Below, one piece after another: positions 32,943 to 41,624 of a stretch of DNA of 45,005 bases (the stretch's first letter is position 1; every line of letters starts with the position of its first letter). A program made the position numbers and the translations under genes. The notes beneath the pieces are model-generated. The model was given only the letters and a program-made list of their open reading frames with translations, was not told the DNA's origin and made no database searches. Source of the DNA: Pseudobdellovibrio sp. (GTDB lineage Bacteria; Bdellovibrionota; Bdellovibrionia; Bdellovibrionales; Bdellovibrionaceae); the NCBI GenBank assembly GCA_020696855.1, contig JAJFMT010000010.1, forward strand, positions 1 to 45,005, in the 5' to 3' direction.

Positions 32943-35654
32943 TTAAATTTTAAAAACATCCGCAACGATTTGCTGTTGTTCTGCTCTGTGACGGTAAATA
33001 GAACCTGTCGCAGGAGATGATCTGTCAGGGCGGCCTACATAACTGAATGTCGATTTAAGACCCATCTGATTCATCAATTCAGCAAATTTAAAATAAACGA
33101 ACTGGAACGAGCCCATGTTTTTCGGTTCTTCTTGCGCCCAAACAACCTTTTTGGCGTTCGTGTACTGCTGGAAGATTTCTTTAACTCTGTGGGCAGGGAA
33201 CGGAGAAATCTGTTCTAAGCGCACAAGGGCTGTTGAAAGGTCGCGGGTTTTTTCGCGCTCTTCTAAAAGTTCGTAATAAAGTTTGCCTGAAACGAAAACC
33301 ACTTTTTCAACTTTTTTAGCGTCAGTGATAAACGGATCATTTAAAACTTCCTGAAATGAAGACTTCGCAATTTCGTCAATCGTACTGGTTGCGCGCGGGT
33401 GACGCAGTAAAGATTTCGGCGACATAATCACAAGAGGTTTTCTGAAATCACGTCGCACCTGGCGGCGTAAAGCATGGAAGATCTGTGACGGAGTCGTCAG
33501 GTTAGCCACTTGAATATTATTCTGCGCTGACAGCTGTAAGAAACGTTCAAGACGGGCCGACGAATGTTCCGGCCCCTGGCCTTCATATCCGTGCGGAAGT
33601 AATAACACCAAGCCGCTCATTTGCTGCCATTTAGATTCGCCTGCAGAAATAAACTGATCGATCATGATTTGAGCGCCGTTACAGAAGTCGCCGAACTGCG
33701 CTTCCCACATCGTTAAGAAGCTTGGGTCTGTAATCGAGTTACCGTATTCAAATCCCATCACGGCGTATTCAGATAAAATAGAATCGTACACGCAGAAATT
33801 AGTTTTTTCTGAATTGTGATTTTTCAATGCGAAGTAAGCCGCGCCTGTTTTAGTATCGTAAAATCCTGCGTGTCGGTGAGTGAACGTGCCGCGAACACAG
33901 TCTTGACCGGTTAAGCGCACAGAAGTGCCTTCGTTGATCAAGCTTCCGTAAGCCAGAAGTTCGCCCATGCCCCAGTCCACCGGTTCTGTTCCGTTAGCCA
34001 TGGCTTTTCTTGTTTCAAGCAGTTTTACAAGTTTCGGATGAATGTTGAAGCCTTCAGGAACTGAAGCGATCATCGTGCCGATTTGTTTCAGTGTATTTAA
34101 ATCAACTGAAGTGTTGCACGGCTTTTCGATGTCAGCCTGAGTTGCTTTTTTAAGACCGTTCCAAGGACCTTCAAATTTAAAAGTTTTAACTTTTGGCGGT
34201 TGCGCTTTAGTTTCTTCGTAAATTTTCTGAAGTTCGTTCATGCGGTTCGAAAGTAATGAATCCGCATAGGCCTGATCACAGGTTCCGTTCTGAACTAATT
34301 TTTTAGAATAGATTTCCCGTAATGTCGGGTGTTTGCGGATGATGTCGTACATCAGCGGCTGTGTATAAGCCGGTTCATCACCCTCATTATGACCGAAGCG
34401 GCGGTAGCACATGATGTTGATGACGATATCGCGCTTCCACTCCTGGCGGTAACGAATCGCTAAATCAACTGCGCGGATGCAGGCTTCAACATCGTCGCCG
34501 TTACAGTGAATGACAGGAATCGCCAGAACCTTTGCAACATCTGATGAATAATGCGCAGAGCGGCCGTTTTCAGGATTAGTCGTAAAGCCAACCTGATTAT
34601 CAATGACTAAGTGAACAGTTCCGCCCACAGTGTAACCGCGAACGTGGGCCATCTGAAATGTTTCCATTACAACGCCCTGGCCGGCAAAAGCGGCGTCCCC
34701 GTGAATCAGAATCGGAAGTACGCGGCTGCGCTCTTTCGTGTCTTTACGGCGGCGCTGAGAGGCGCGAACCATACCAAGAACAACCGGGTTAACCGCTTCT
34801 AAGTGTGAAGGGTTAAATGCGAGGTGAGCTTCAACGTCACCGTGCTTTGTTTTTTTAACCTTGCTGTAACCTAAGTGATATTTTACATCACCATCGTAAT
34901 CTTCAAGCGGAGTTTCTAATTCAGTAGGGCCGTTGAAGTCAGCAAACATCTGGCCGACATTTTTACCCATGTAGTTTGCAAGAACGTTGATGCGCCCGCG
35001 GTGAGCCATACCCAAAACCACTTCTTCGACTTTCAATGAAGCGCCTTGTGATGTAAAACGGTCCAGCATCGGAAGTACGGCATCGCCGCCTTCTACTGAG
35101 AATCTTTTTGTTCCAACATAACGTGTGTGAATAAATTTTTCTAAAGCTTCCGCATTTGTAACTGAAGCAAGAATTTCTTTTTTCTCTTCTGCAGTTAATT
35201 TAAAGTTCGTAGGATTTTGTTCGAATTCTTTAATGAACCAGTTGCGGATATCAGGAAGCGCTTCCGCACATTGAACGGTCAGTGTGCCGCAGTAGACAGA
35301 TTTTAAGTGATTTAAGATTTCTGCCAGAGTTGCGTTCGGCTTTCCGATGATCGAACCAATTTGAAATTTTGTATTTAAGTCAGACTCTTTTAAATTAAAT
35401 TTGTTCAAGCGTAACTGATCGCTCGGCGCGACAGAATTTGTAAGAGGATCAAGATCCGCTTCAAAGTGGCCATAGTTGCGGTAAGCCGTGATCAGGTGAT
35501 AAACGTCTAATTCTTTTTCTGACAACCCAAAGGCGCCGTCTTTAGCAAATTCAACACCTTCAAAAAATCTTTTCCACTCTGTTCCTACTGAGTCAGGTGA
35601 ACTTTTGAATTGATTGTAAAGCGATTCCAAATACTCAAGATTCATGTGATTCAT
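32943..35654 (-). CDS. sucA: 2-oxoglutarate dehydrogenase E1
   Basis: Thiamine-diphosphate-dependent decarboxylase that loads succinyl groups on E2. A 903-residue protein from ATG 35654; GAGG (35665-35668) is about ten bases upstream, so the TTG at 35669 is not needed. Motifs include NLEYLESLYNQFKSSPDSVG (E2-contact N-terminus), VEEVVLGMAHRGRINVLANY, the ThDP motif starting GDAAFAGQGVV, FGHNEGDEPAYTQP, TGQDCVRGTFTHRHAG and LLPHGYEGQGPEHSSAR. It heads sucA-sucB-SDR-lpdA and is divergent from gpmA. Confidence 0.97.
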   Translation of the reverse strand: MNHMNLEYLESLYNQFKSSPDSVGTEWKRFFEGVEFAKDGAFGLSEKELDVYHLITAYRNYGHFEADLDPLTNSVAPSDQLRLNKFNLKESDLNTKFQIGSIIGKPNATLAEILNHLKSVYCGTLTVQCAEALPDIRNWFIKEFEQNPTNFKLTAEEKKEILASVTNAEALEKFIHTRYVGTKRFSVEGGDAVLPMLDRFTSQGASLKVEEVVLGMAHRGRINVLANYMGKNVGQMFADFNGPTELETPLEDYDGDVKYHLGYSKVKKTKHGDVEAHLAFNPSHLEAVNPVVLGMVRASQRRRKDTKERSRVLPILIHGDAAFAGQGVVMETFQMAHVRGYTVGGTVHLVIDNQVGFTTNPENGRSAHYSSDVAKVLAIPVIHCNGDDVEACIRAVDLAIRYRQEWKRDIVINIMCYRRFGHNEGDEPAYTQPLMYDIIRKHPTLREIYSKKLVQNGTCDQAYADSLLSNRMNELQKIYEETKAQPPKVKTFKFEGPWNGLKKATQADIEKPCNTSVDLNTLKQIGTMIASVPEGFNIHPKLVKLLETRKAMANGTEPVDWGMGELLAYGSLINEGTSVRLTGQDCVRGTFTHRHAGFYDTKTGAAYFALKNHNSEKTNFCVYDSILSEYAVMGFEYGNSITDPSFLTMWEAQFGDFCNGAQIMIDQFISAGESKWQQMSGLVLLLPHGYEGQGPEHSSARLERFLQLSAQNNIQVANLTTPSQIFHALRRQVRRDFRKPLVIMSPKSLLRHPRATSTIDEIAKSSFQEVLNDPFITDAKKVEKVVFVSGKLYYELLEEREKTRDLSTALVRLEQISPFPAHRVKEIFQQYTNAKKVVWAQEEPKNMGSFQFVYFKFAELMNQMGLKSTFSYVGRPDRSSPATGSIYRHRAEQQQIVADVFKI

Positions 35655-35702
35655 TATCTTTGACCTCAATTGTTTTTAGCCCCATAATCCTCTCATAAAA
35701 TG

Positions 35703-35729
35703 ACGGTGAGATAAAATAAAAAACACCGT
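35703..35729. repeat. Inverted repeat between sucA and gpmA
   Basis: ACGGTG (35703-35708) and CACCGT (35724-35729) are reverse complements separated by an A/T-rich 15 bases, in the 105-base divergent region. It may bind a regulator of either gene, though a 6-bp arm can be chance. Confidence 0.25.
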
Positions 35730-35759
35730 TCGCTTCTCGAAAAAACAGGGAGTATTTTT

Positions 35760-36506
35760 GTGTACACACTAGTCGTTGTCCGCCATGGAGAATCGCTTTG
35801 GAATCAGCAAAACCGCTTTACAGGTTGGAAAGATGTCGATCTGGCAGAAAAGGGGATTTTAGAAGCGCAAAAAGCGGGCAAAATACTGAAGGAAAAGGGC
35901 TTCGATTTCAACATGGCTTATACAAGCCGTCTGACTCGTGCCATTAAAACTTTAAACTACATTTTGGATGAGATGAAACTTCACTGGATTCCCGTTACGA
36001 AAGAGTGGCGCTTAAATGAGCGGCACTATGGAGACCTGCAAGGCTTGGACAAGGCTGAGACCGCTGCAAAACACGGGGAAGATCAAGTGAAAATCTGGCG
36101 CCGCAGTTATGATACTCCACCGCCGCTGATGAGTAAGAGCAATCCGGAACATCCCACGCATGACCCGCGCTACAAAGATGTTAAACCTGAAGAATTACCA
36201 AGCGGTGAGTCTTTGAAAGACACCGTGGCGCGCTTTTTACCATTGTGGAATCAGAAGATCGGCCCTGATTTAAAAGCCGGTAAAAAGATTCTGGTAGCCG
36301 CGCACGGGAACTCGCTACGCTCTTTGATTATGCATTTAGAAAACATGAGCCAGGCTGAAATCATGGAAGTGAACGTGCCAACCGGAATTCCTTTGGTTTA
36401 CAAACTGGATGAAAATCTGAAATTCATCAGCAAAGAATTCTTAGGTGATCCGGAAGAAGTGGCGAAAGCCATGGCTTCCGTAGCCGCACAAGGAAAAAAG
36501 AAGTAG
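35760..36506 (+). CDS. gpmA: 2,3-bisphosphoglycerate-dependent phosphoglycerate mutase
   Basis: Glycolysis/gluconeogenesis: 3-phosphoglycerate to 2-phosphoglycerate. The 248-residue protein starts at GTG 35760 (AGGGAG upstream) with VVRHGESLWNQQNRFTGW, phosphohistidine H9; WRLNERHYGDLQGL and the second His in VAAHGNSLRS complete the active site. The long form length fits dPGM. Its stop directly abuts the hutI start. Confidence 0.96.
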   Translation: MYTLVVVRHGESLWNQQNRFTGWKDVDLAEKGILEAQKAGKILKEKGFDFNMAYTSRLTRAIKTLNYILDEMKLHWIPVTKEWRLNERHYGDLQGLDKAETAAKHGEDQVKIWRRSYDTPPPLMSKSNPEHPTHDPRYKDVKPEELPSGESLKDTVARFLPLWNQKIGPDLKAGKKILVAAHGNSLRSLIMHLENMSQAEIMEVNVPTGIPLVYKLDENLKFISKEFLGDPEEVAKAMASVAAQGKKK

Positions 36507-37697
36507 ATGTCGTTACAGCTTTTTAAGAACTGCAGACTGGCTTCCACGGACTTTAAAACTATCGTTCCAAAAAGTGCCATGGTAGTTAATGGCGGAGTCA
36601 TTCAGTGGGTGGGCCCGCAGGCTAAAGTTCCTAAAAATCTGAAATTTAAAAAAGTAACTGATCTAAAATCTAAACTGGTGTTTCCTTCTTTTATTGAGTG
36701 CCATACGCACACTTTGTTTGCCGGGTCACGGGCAGACGAGTTTGAACTGCGTAACAATGGCGTCAGTTATACAGAGATCGCTGCAAAAGGCGGTGGGATC
36801 ATTTCAACAATGAAGCACACGCGCGGCGCCAGTGAAAAGACGCTTCTGCAGCTGACACAAAAACGCGTTGATTCGTTTGTGAAACAAGGCGTTTCTACTC
36901 TGGAAATTAAAACCGGTTATGCTCTTGATGCAAAAAATGAAATCAAATGCTTAAAGGTCATCAATAAATTAAAAGGCCCGCGTATTATCAGTACGTTTTT
37001 AGGGGCGCATGCCCGGCCCCCGGAGTTTTCTGACAACGCGGCTTACTTAGAGTTTCTTGCAGAAAACCTGTTGCCGGAAATTAAAAAGAAAAAGCTCGCT
37101 CAGCGGGTTGATATATTCATTGAAAATAAATTCTTCGAAAAAGAAGAGTCACAAAAATACCTTCAGAAAGCAAAAGACCTCGGGTTTGATTTAACGATTC
37201 ATGCAAACCAGCTGTCGCTTTCTGCAGGAGCCGGGTTGGCTCTTGACCATGACGCTCATTCCGCTGATCACGTTATCAACCTGGATGACGGCCTCATCAA
37301 TAAATTTTCAAAATCGAAAACAGTGGCAGTTTTATTGCCGTTGGCTGATCTTTACATGAAGTGTGCTTACCCGCCGGCACGAAAACTTATCGATAGTGGG
37401 GCGACAGTTGCACTAGCTACTGATTTTAACCCGGGAAGTTGCCCTTCACAGGATTTGGCTACGGTCGGATTACTGGCAAGACTTGAAATGAAGATGACGT
37501 TGCCGGAAGTGTTCACTGCTTACACTCTTGGGGCGGCAAAAGCGCTTAGAATCGATAGCGAAGAGGGGTCAATAGAGGCCGGTAAAGCTGCAAATTTCAT
37601 TTGCACCGATGCGGAACTCAGTGATTTTTTCTATTCGGCCGGCTTTACTCCGGAACACCAACTTTTCATTCGGGGAAAAGAAGTTTTCGTCGGTTAA
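36507..37697 (+). CDS. hutI: Imidazolonepropionase
   Basis: Third step of histidine breakdown: imidazolonepropionate to N-formiminoglutamate. The 396-residue amidohydrolase has IECHTHTLFAGSRADEFELR (metal HxH), YTEIAAKGGGI, LGAHARPPEF, HANQLSLSAG, HSADHVINL and ATDFNPGSCPSQD (metal Asp). ATG immediately follows the gpmA stop. No hutG/hutF gene is visible to continue the path. Confidence 0.96.
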   Translation: MSLQLFKNCRLASTDFKTIVPKSAMVVNGGVIQWVGPQAKVPKNLKFKKVTDLKSKLVFPSFIECHTHTLFAGSRADEFELRNNGVSYTEIAAKGGGIISTMKHTRGASEKTLLQLTQKRVDSFVKQGVSTLEIKTGYALDAKNEIKCLKVINKLKGPRIISTFLGAHARPPEFSDNAAYLEFLAENLLPEIKKKKLAQRVDIFIENKFFEKEESQKYLQKAKDLGFDLTIHANQLSLSAGAGLALDHDAHSADHVINLDDGLINKFSKSKTVAVLLPLADLYMKCAYPPARKLIDSGATVALATDFNPGSCPSQDLATVGLLARLEMKMTLPEVFTAYTLGAAKALRIDSEEGSIEAGKAANFICTDAELSDFFYSAGFTPEHQLFIRGKEVFVG

Positions 37698-37809
37698 TTT
37701 GTCTCAATATTATACAACGCGTTACCAAATGTAAGATTCTTAAATTTTTTACTTGTGAAAAGGGGTAAAGCTTTTCTAGGCTTAGGGCTAACAAGGATTA
37801 CACATTAAT

Positions 37810-38226
37810 ATGGCAGCAACGTATTCATCATTTATGACAACTCGATTTTACAGCCCGGTTTTTAATACGGCTCTTTTTGATGGTCCGCTACGCATTTACT
37901 TTTCGCAAACATATGAATCTGCTGCTTTAAAGATTTATCATATTTTGCAAACAGAGCATGTTGAGTTCTGGAACAGTTTGAAAACTTACAACATGCGGTC
38001 GAAGCAACATTTATTCTTAATGATCTACCCTGAAGCTAAGGATCTTTCTTTGGTGTTTGATAAGGCTGAACCGCTGATGCAGGCGCAGGAATGGGATGAG
38101 GGGCTTGCAGTCGGTATTGTTCAAACTCAGTCAGATGAAGATTTAAAAAAACAAATCGAGTTTATTTTGTCTTCTTCAGCCGCATGGCTGAATTTGGAAA
38201 CTGCAGTTCATGCTGTTGAAGTCTAA
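37810..38226 (+). CDS. Uncharacterised 138-residue cytoplasmic protein
   Basis: No signal peptide or membrane helix. The sequence has an aromatic N-terminal part (RFYSPVFNTALFDGPLRIYF), a helical middle (YESAALKIYHILQTEHVEFW) and an acidic C-terminal helix (SDEDLKKQIEFILSSSAAWL). AAGGA lies 12 bases before the ATG. I do not recognise it. The overlap of 17 bases with the next gene, a prepilin-like protein, indicates joint translation and perhaps a joint function. Confidence 0.7.
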   Translation: MAATYSSFMTTRFYSPVFNTALFDGPLRIYFSQTYESAALKIYHILQTEHVEFWNSLKTYNMRSKQHLFLMIYPEAKDLSLVFDKAEPLMQAQEWDEGLAVGIVQTQSDEDLKKQIEFILSSSAAWLNLETAVHAVEV

Positions 38227-38443
38227 ATCGCAGTATTTCACGAAAAAATCAAAAAATAGCGGACAGGTATTAGTTGAATACATTCTACTGATGGTGATCG
38301 CTATCGGATTGTCGACGCTGATGACGAAAAAATTGATTTCAAGAAAAACAGGCGATACAGGAATTATCACCGAAGCCTGGAACCGGATTCTGGTTCAAAT
38401 CGGACGCGATGTTCCTGATTGTGAAAATCCCGATTGCCGCTAG
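38210..38443 (+). CDS. Small prepilin-like (Flp/TadE-type) protein
   Basis: A 77-residue protein: basic leader of 18 residues ending in Gly18, then QVLVEYILLMVIAIGLSTLM, a single hydrophobic helix. Gly at -1 and Glu at +5 (E23) is the prepilin peptidase signature, and GQxLVEYxLL is the usual start of Flp pilins and TadE-like pseudopilins. The mature part would be 59 residues with a Cys pair near the C-terminus (CENPDC). No tad, pil or prepilin peptidase gene is adjacent. GGAAA lies about nine bases before the ATG. Its stop shares the bases CTAG with the convergent acyltransferase stop. Confidence 0.7.
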   Translation: MLLKSKSQYFTKKSKNSGQVLVEYILLMVIAIGLSTLMTKKLISRKTGDTGIITEAWNRILVQIGRDVPDCENPDCR

Positions 38444-39210
38444 AAGTAGCCTGAACCGCGCTTTTTTACTTCTTTGTTAATTTTACTTTGCATCGTTTCC
38501 TGGATGTCATGAGCTAAGTCATGGCAAAGCTCCGAGTCATTGATTTTGTCTGCAGTAAAAGGGAAATCGACCGGTTTTTCAAAAACGATCTTCCACTTTG
38601 CCGGTAGCGGGATCACATTTAATGGCAACGGCAAAACAAGACCGCGCAAAAATTTTGTAAATTTTAATTTCTGCAGATTAATATGCGTTTCTTCAGCGCC
38701 GAGAATAATTGTCGGAACAACTTTGGCCTGGGTTTGAATGGCCATGCGTACAAAGCCTCGCTTAAATTCCTGCAACTGATAGCGTTTCGTTGATGGCTTA
38801 AAATTTCCGTGTTCGCCCTCGGGAAACAAAACGACCATGTTATTCTTTTTTAACAAAGCAACGCCGTTATCATATGTCGCCTCGATAAAACCCAGCTTTT
38901 GCGCCGGTATCGAAGTGGTTTCTGTTAAAAACCAAAGGTGATGAGTCATTACGCGGGGGATGCGTTTTGTGTTTTCCTGTAAAACATAAGCAAGAATCAT
39001 GGCATCAAAACCCGAAAAACCAGAGTGGTTCGGTGCGATAATCACAGGCCCTTTAGCAGGAATATTTTCGATGCCTTCGACTTCCAGCCGAAAATATTTT
39101 TTCATCAATTCCATGAAAAAACGCGGAAAGACTTTGTATATCAGCGCATCAGTGCTGAGCTCTTTCAGGTTAAAAACTTTTTCGTTGGGTTTTTTCAGAA
39201 AATTGATCAT
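38440..39210 (-). CDS. PlsC-like lysophospholipid/glycerol-phosphate acyltransferase
   Basis: A 256-residue acyltransferase. NHSGFSGFD is the HX4D active-site motif, PEGEHGNFKP (from LFPEGEHG) the glycerophosphate-binding motif, and VVPTIILGAEE the later block. It is divergent from glpK, whose product is glycerol-3-phosphate, a plausible metabolic link to phospholipid synthesis. The acyl acceptor is not readable from sequence. Confidence 0.88.
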   Translation of the reverse strand: MINFLKKPNEKVFNLKELSTDALIYKVFPRFFMELMKKYFRLEVEGIENIPAKGPVIIAPNHSGFSGFDAMILAYVLQENTKRIPRVMTHHLWFLTETTSIPAQKLGFIEATYDNGVALLKKNNMVVLFPEGEHGNFKPSTKRYQLQEFKRGFVRMAIQTQAKVVPTIILGAEETHINLQKLKFTKFLRGLVLPLPLNVIPLPAKWKIVFEKPVDFPFTADKINDSELCHDLAHDIQETMQSKINKEVKKRGSGYF

Positions 39211-39257
39211 GATAAGATTCTACCATAAACGTTTCTGTTTTAAATGAAAGAATGAAT

Positions 39258-40748
39258 ATGAAGAAAAAATACATAATGGCTATCGACCAGGGAACGACAG
39301 GCTCAACTGTTTTATTAATGGATCAGGACGGTCATGTTGTTTCAAAATCCAACGTCGAGTACCGCCAGATTTACCCGAAGCCAGGCTGGGTGGAGCACAA
39401 TCCTGAAGACATCTGGAATTCGGTAGAAAATGCCGCTATGCAAAGTCTGACAAAAGTAAATGCTACCGGTGACGAGATCATGACAATCGGTATTACAAAT
39501 CAAAGAGAAACAGTGCTGGCCTTCAGAAAGTCCACCGGTGAAATTCTGCATAATGCGATCGTGTGGCAATGCCGCCGCACAAGTAAAATGTGTGATCAAC
39601 TGAAAAAAAGCTGGGCTTTAAAAATTAAAACGAAAACGGGACTGGTGCTGGACCCGTATTTCTCTGGAACAAAAATCCGCTGGCTGGTTGAGAATGTGCC
39701 GGCAGTCAAAAAAGCGATGCAGGAAGATGATCTTGCGTTTGGAAACATCGACACCTTTTTAATGTGGCGATTATCCGGCGGAAAAATTTTTGCAACGGAT
39801 GTCAGTAATGCGTCCCGTACCATGCTGATGAATCTGAAAACCGGGCAGTGGGACAGTGAGCTTGTAAAATTATTTAAGATCAAAGAATCTTGTTTGCCGG
39901 AAATTAAACCGTCGTCAGGCCTCTTCGGTAAAACAACACAACATTCGTTTGTTGCTGCGAATACTCCTGTAACGGGAGTTGCGGGCGATCAGCAGTCAGC
40001 TCTCTTCGGGCAAACCTGCTTTGATGCCGGCGACAGCAAGTGCACCTTCGGAACCGGAAGTTTTATATTGATGAACACCGGCAGTAAAATGCTGAAATCA
40101 AAATCGGGCTGCCTTACGACAGTGGCGTGGAAGCTGGGTGATGCGCCGATGCAGTACGCCCTTGAAGGTGGCGCCTTCATTTGTGGGGCGGCGGTGGGCT
40201 GGCTGCGTGACGGGCTTGGCCTCATAAAATCAAGTGACGAAGTAGAAGGGCTTGCACGCCAGGTTGAAGATACCGGCGGAGTTGAGTTTGTGCCCGCGCT
40301 GACGGGGCTTGGTGCGCCTCACTGGAATGCAGAAGCCAGAGGGCAAATCACGGGGCTTACCCGCGGAAGTAACCGCTCGCACATCGCGCGCGCGACACTG
40401 GAAGCGATGGCGCTTCAAAACGCCGATATCTTGATAGCGATGCAGAAAGACCTGAATAAGAAAATGAAGCGCCTGCGCGTTGATGGTGGAGCTGCAAAAA
40501 ATAATTTATTGATGCAGCTTCAGGCGGATTACCTGCAAACAATTGTGGACCGCCCTGTTCAGATCGAAACAACAGCGATCGGCGCGGCCTATTTGGCGGG
40601 GCTGGGAATTTCTCATTGGAAGAGTTTGAACGAAATTCGCGGCATCTGGAAAAAGGATTCGGAATTTAAGCCTCAAATGAAAACGGCAGCTTTGAAAAGC
40701 CGCCGTGATTCATGGACAAAAGCTGTTAAGAAAGCAATGCAGAAGTAA
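39258..40748 (+). CDS. glpK: Glycerol kinase
   Basis: Phosphorylates glycerol to sn-glycerol-3-phosphate with ATP. A 496-residue protein from ATG 39258 (MKKKYIMAIDQGTTGSTV); an in-frame ATG at 39252 is an alternative, but GAAAG (39246-39250) spaces better to 39258. FGGY-kinase motifs: ITNQRETVLAF, VWQCRRT, TGVAGDQQSALFGQ, KCTFGTGSFILMNTG, ALEGGAFICGAAVGWLRDGL, LTGLGAPHWNAEARGQITGL and RVDGGAAKNNLLMQLQAD. No glpF or glpD is adjacent. Confidence 0.97.
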   Translation: MKKKYIMAIDQGTTGSTVLLMDQDGHVVSKSNVEYRQIYPKPGWVEHNPEDIWNSVENAAMQSLTKVNATGDEIMTIGITNQRETVLAFRKSTGEILHNAIVWQCRRTSKMCDQLKKSWALKIKTKTGLVLDPYFSGTKIRWLVENVPAVKKAMQEDDLAFGNIDTFLMWRLSGGKIFATDVSNASRTMLMNLKTGQWDSELVKLFKIKESCLPEIKPSSGLFGKTTQHSFVAANTPVTGVAGDQQSALFGQTCFDAGDSKCTFGTGSFILMNTGSKMLKSKSGCLTTVAWKLGDAPMQYALEGGAFICGAAVGWLRDGLGLIKSSDEVEGLARQVEDTGGVEFVPALTGLGAPHWNAEARGQITGLTRGSNRSHIARATLEAMALQNADILIAMQKDLNKKMKRLRVDGGAAKNNLLMQLQADYLQTIVDRPVQIETTAIGAAYLAGLGISHWKSLNEIRGIWKKDSEFKPQMKTAALKSRRDSWTKAVKKAMQK

Positions 40749-40758
40749 TCAGAAAAAA

Positions 40759-41601
40759 TTACTGAGCTTCTTCAGAAGCTGCGGCTTCACCTTCTTCGCC
40801 CGCAGTTTTCGCTTTAATTTCATCTCCAACAAGCAGATGAGTAGCCAGTTCAAAAGTTGTATCGATGACGTTTAAAAGAGATTTCTTTTCGCCGTAGTCG
40901 GTTCTTTCGTTATCAAGAACTCCGAATTTTTCAACTTTGATTGAAGCCACTTCGATGAAACCGTAAGTTTCGCCGATTTGGCTTGGGCGTTCAGCTTTGG
41001 CCTGCGCCAGTTCACCTTCCATTGCGGCTTGTGCGCGCGCATCAGATGATTTCGCGTGCTCTTTTAATTTCGTTAAATACTTCATTGTCAGAAGCTCTTG
41101 CGCAGGGCCGGCTGCCTCTATGGCTTGAGGCGCAGCTTCAGAATTAGCTTGAGGCGCAGCTTCTGCAGCAGCATCAGCAGAGCTTGGTTTAGCTGCATCC
41201 GGTGCTGTACCTTGTGGAGCAGGAGTCGGAGCCGGTGCGGTGGCATCTGCTACAATTTTTAAAACTTTAATCTGATCTTTCAAAATCACCAGAGCAACAG
41301 CGCCGCTCTTTAAGTGTTTTTCAAGATCCGCTTTTGGCGCTTCAGATGTGATTTTTTTAATAATCGCATCAGCCTTACCTTCAATTTTAGTTTGCTTAAG
41401 TGAACCATCCATTTTTTTAACGTCAGCATTTTCGCCACCTGAAACCAGAATAGCTTTCTTAGAGCTGGTGATTTCAGGAATTTCACTGATCGCAAACACT
41501 TTGCTGGCGATTTTTGAATTAACGACTGCAGTGCGTTCTGCCGGTTTGTTACAAGCGGCGAAAACAAGCAAGGTAGAGGCAAGTAATAAATGTTTTTTCA
41601 T
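40759..41601 (-). CDS. Lipoprotein with Ala/Pro-rich linker, paired with a barrel gene
   Basis: A 280-residue protein with lipobox VFAAC (Cys16), a first domain of about 100 residues with a likely alpha/beta character (KAILVSGGENADVKKMDG, LKSGAVALVILKDQIKVLK), a low-complexity Ala/Pro/Gln stretch (about residues 120-165) and a second domain (LLTMKYLTKLKEHAKSSDAR, then YGFIEVASIKVEKFGVLDN). No family recognised. It lies 22 bases after the outer-membrane barrel gene with AAGGA before the ATG, so the pair probably works together at the outer membrane. Confidence 0.72.
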   Translation of the reverse strand: MKKHLLLASTLLVFAACNKPAERTAVVNSKIASKVFAISEIPEITSSKKAILVSGGENADVKKMDGSLKQTKIEGKADAIIKKITSEAPKADLEKHLKSGAVALVILKDQIKVLKIVADATAPAPTPAPQGTAPDAAKPSSADAAAEAAPQANSEAAPQAIEAAGPAQELLTMKYLTKLKEHAKSSDARAQAAMEGELAQAKAERPSQIGETYGFIEVASIKVEKFGVLDNERTDYGEKKSLLNVIDTTFELATHLLVGDEIKAKTAGEEGEAAASEEAQ

Positions 41602-41624
41602 ATCATTATCCTTTTACGTTCAGT

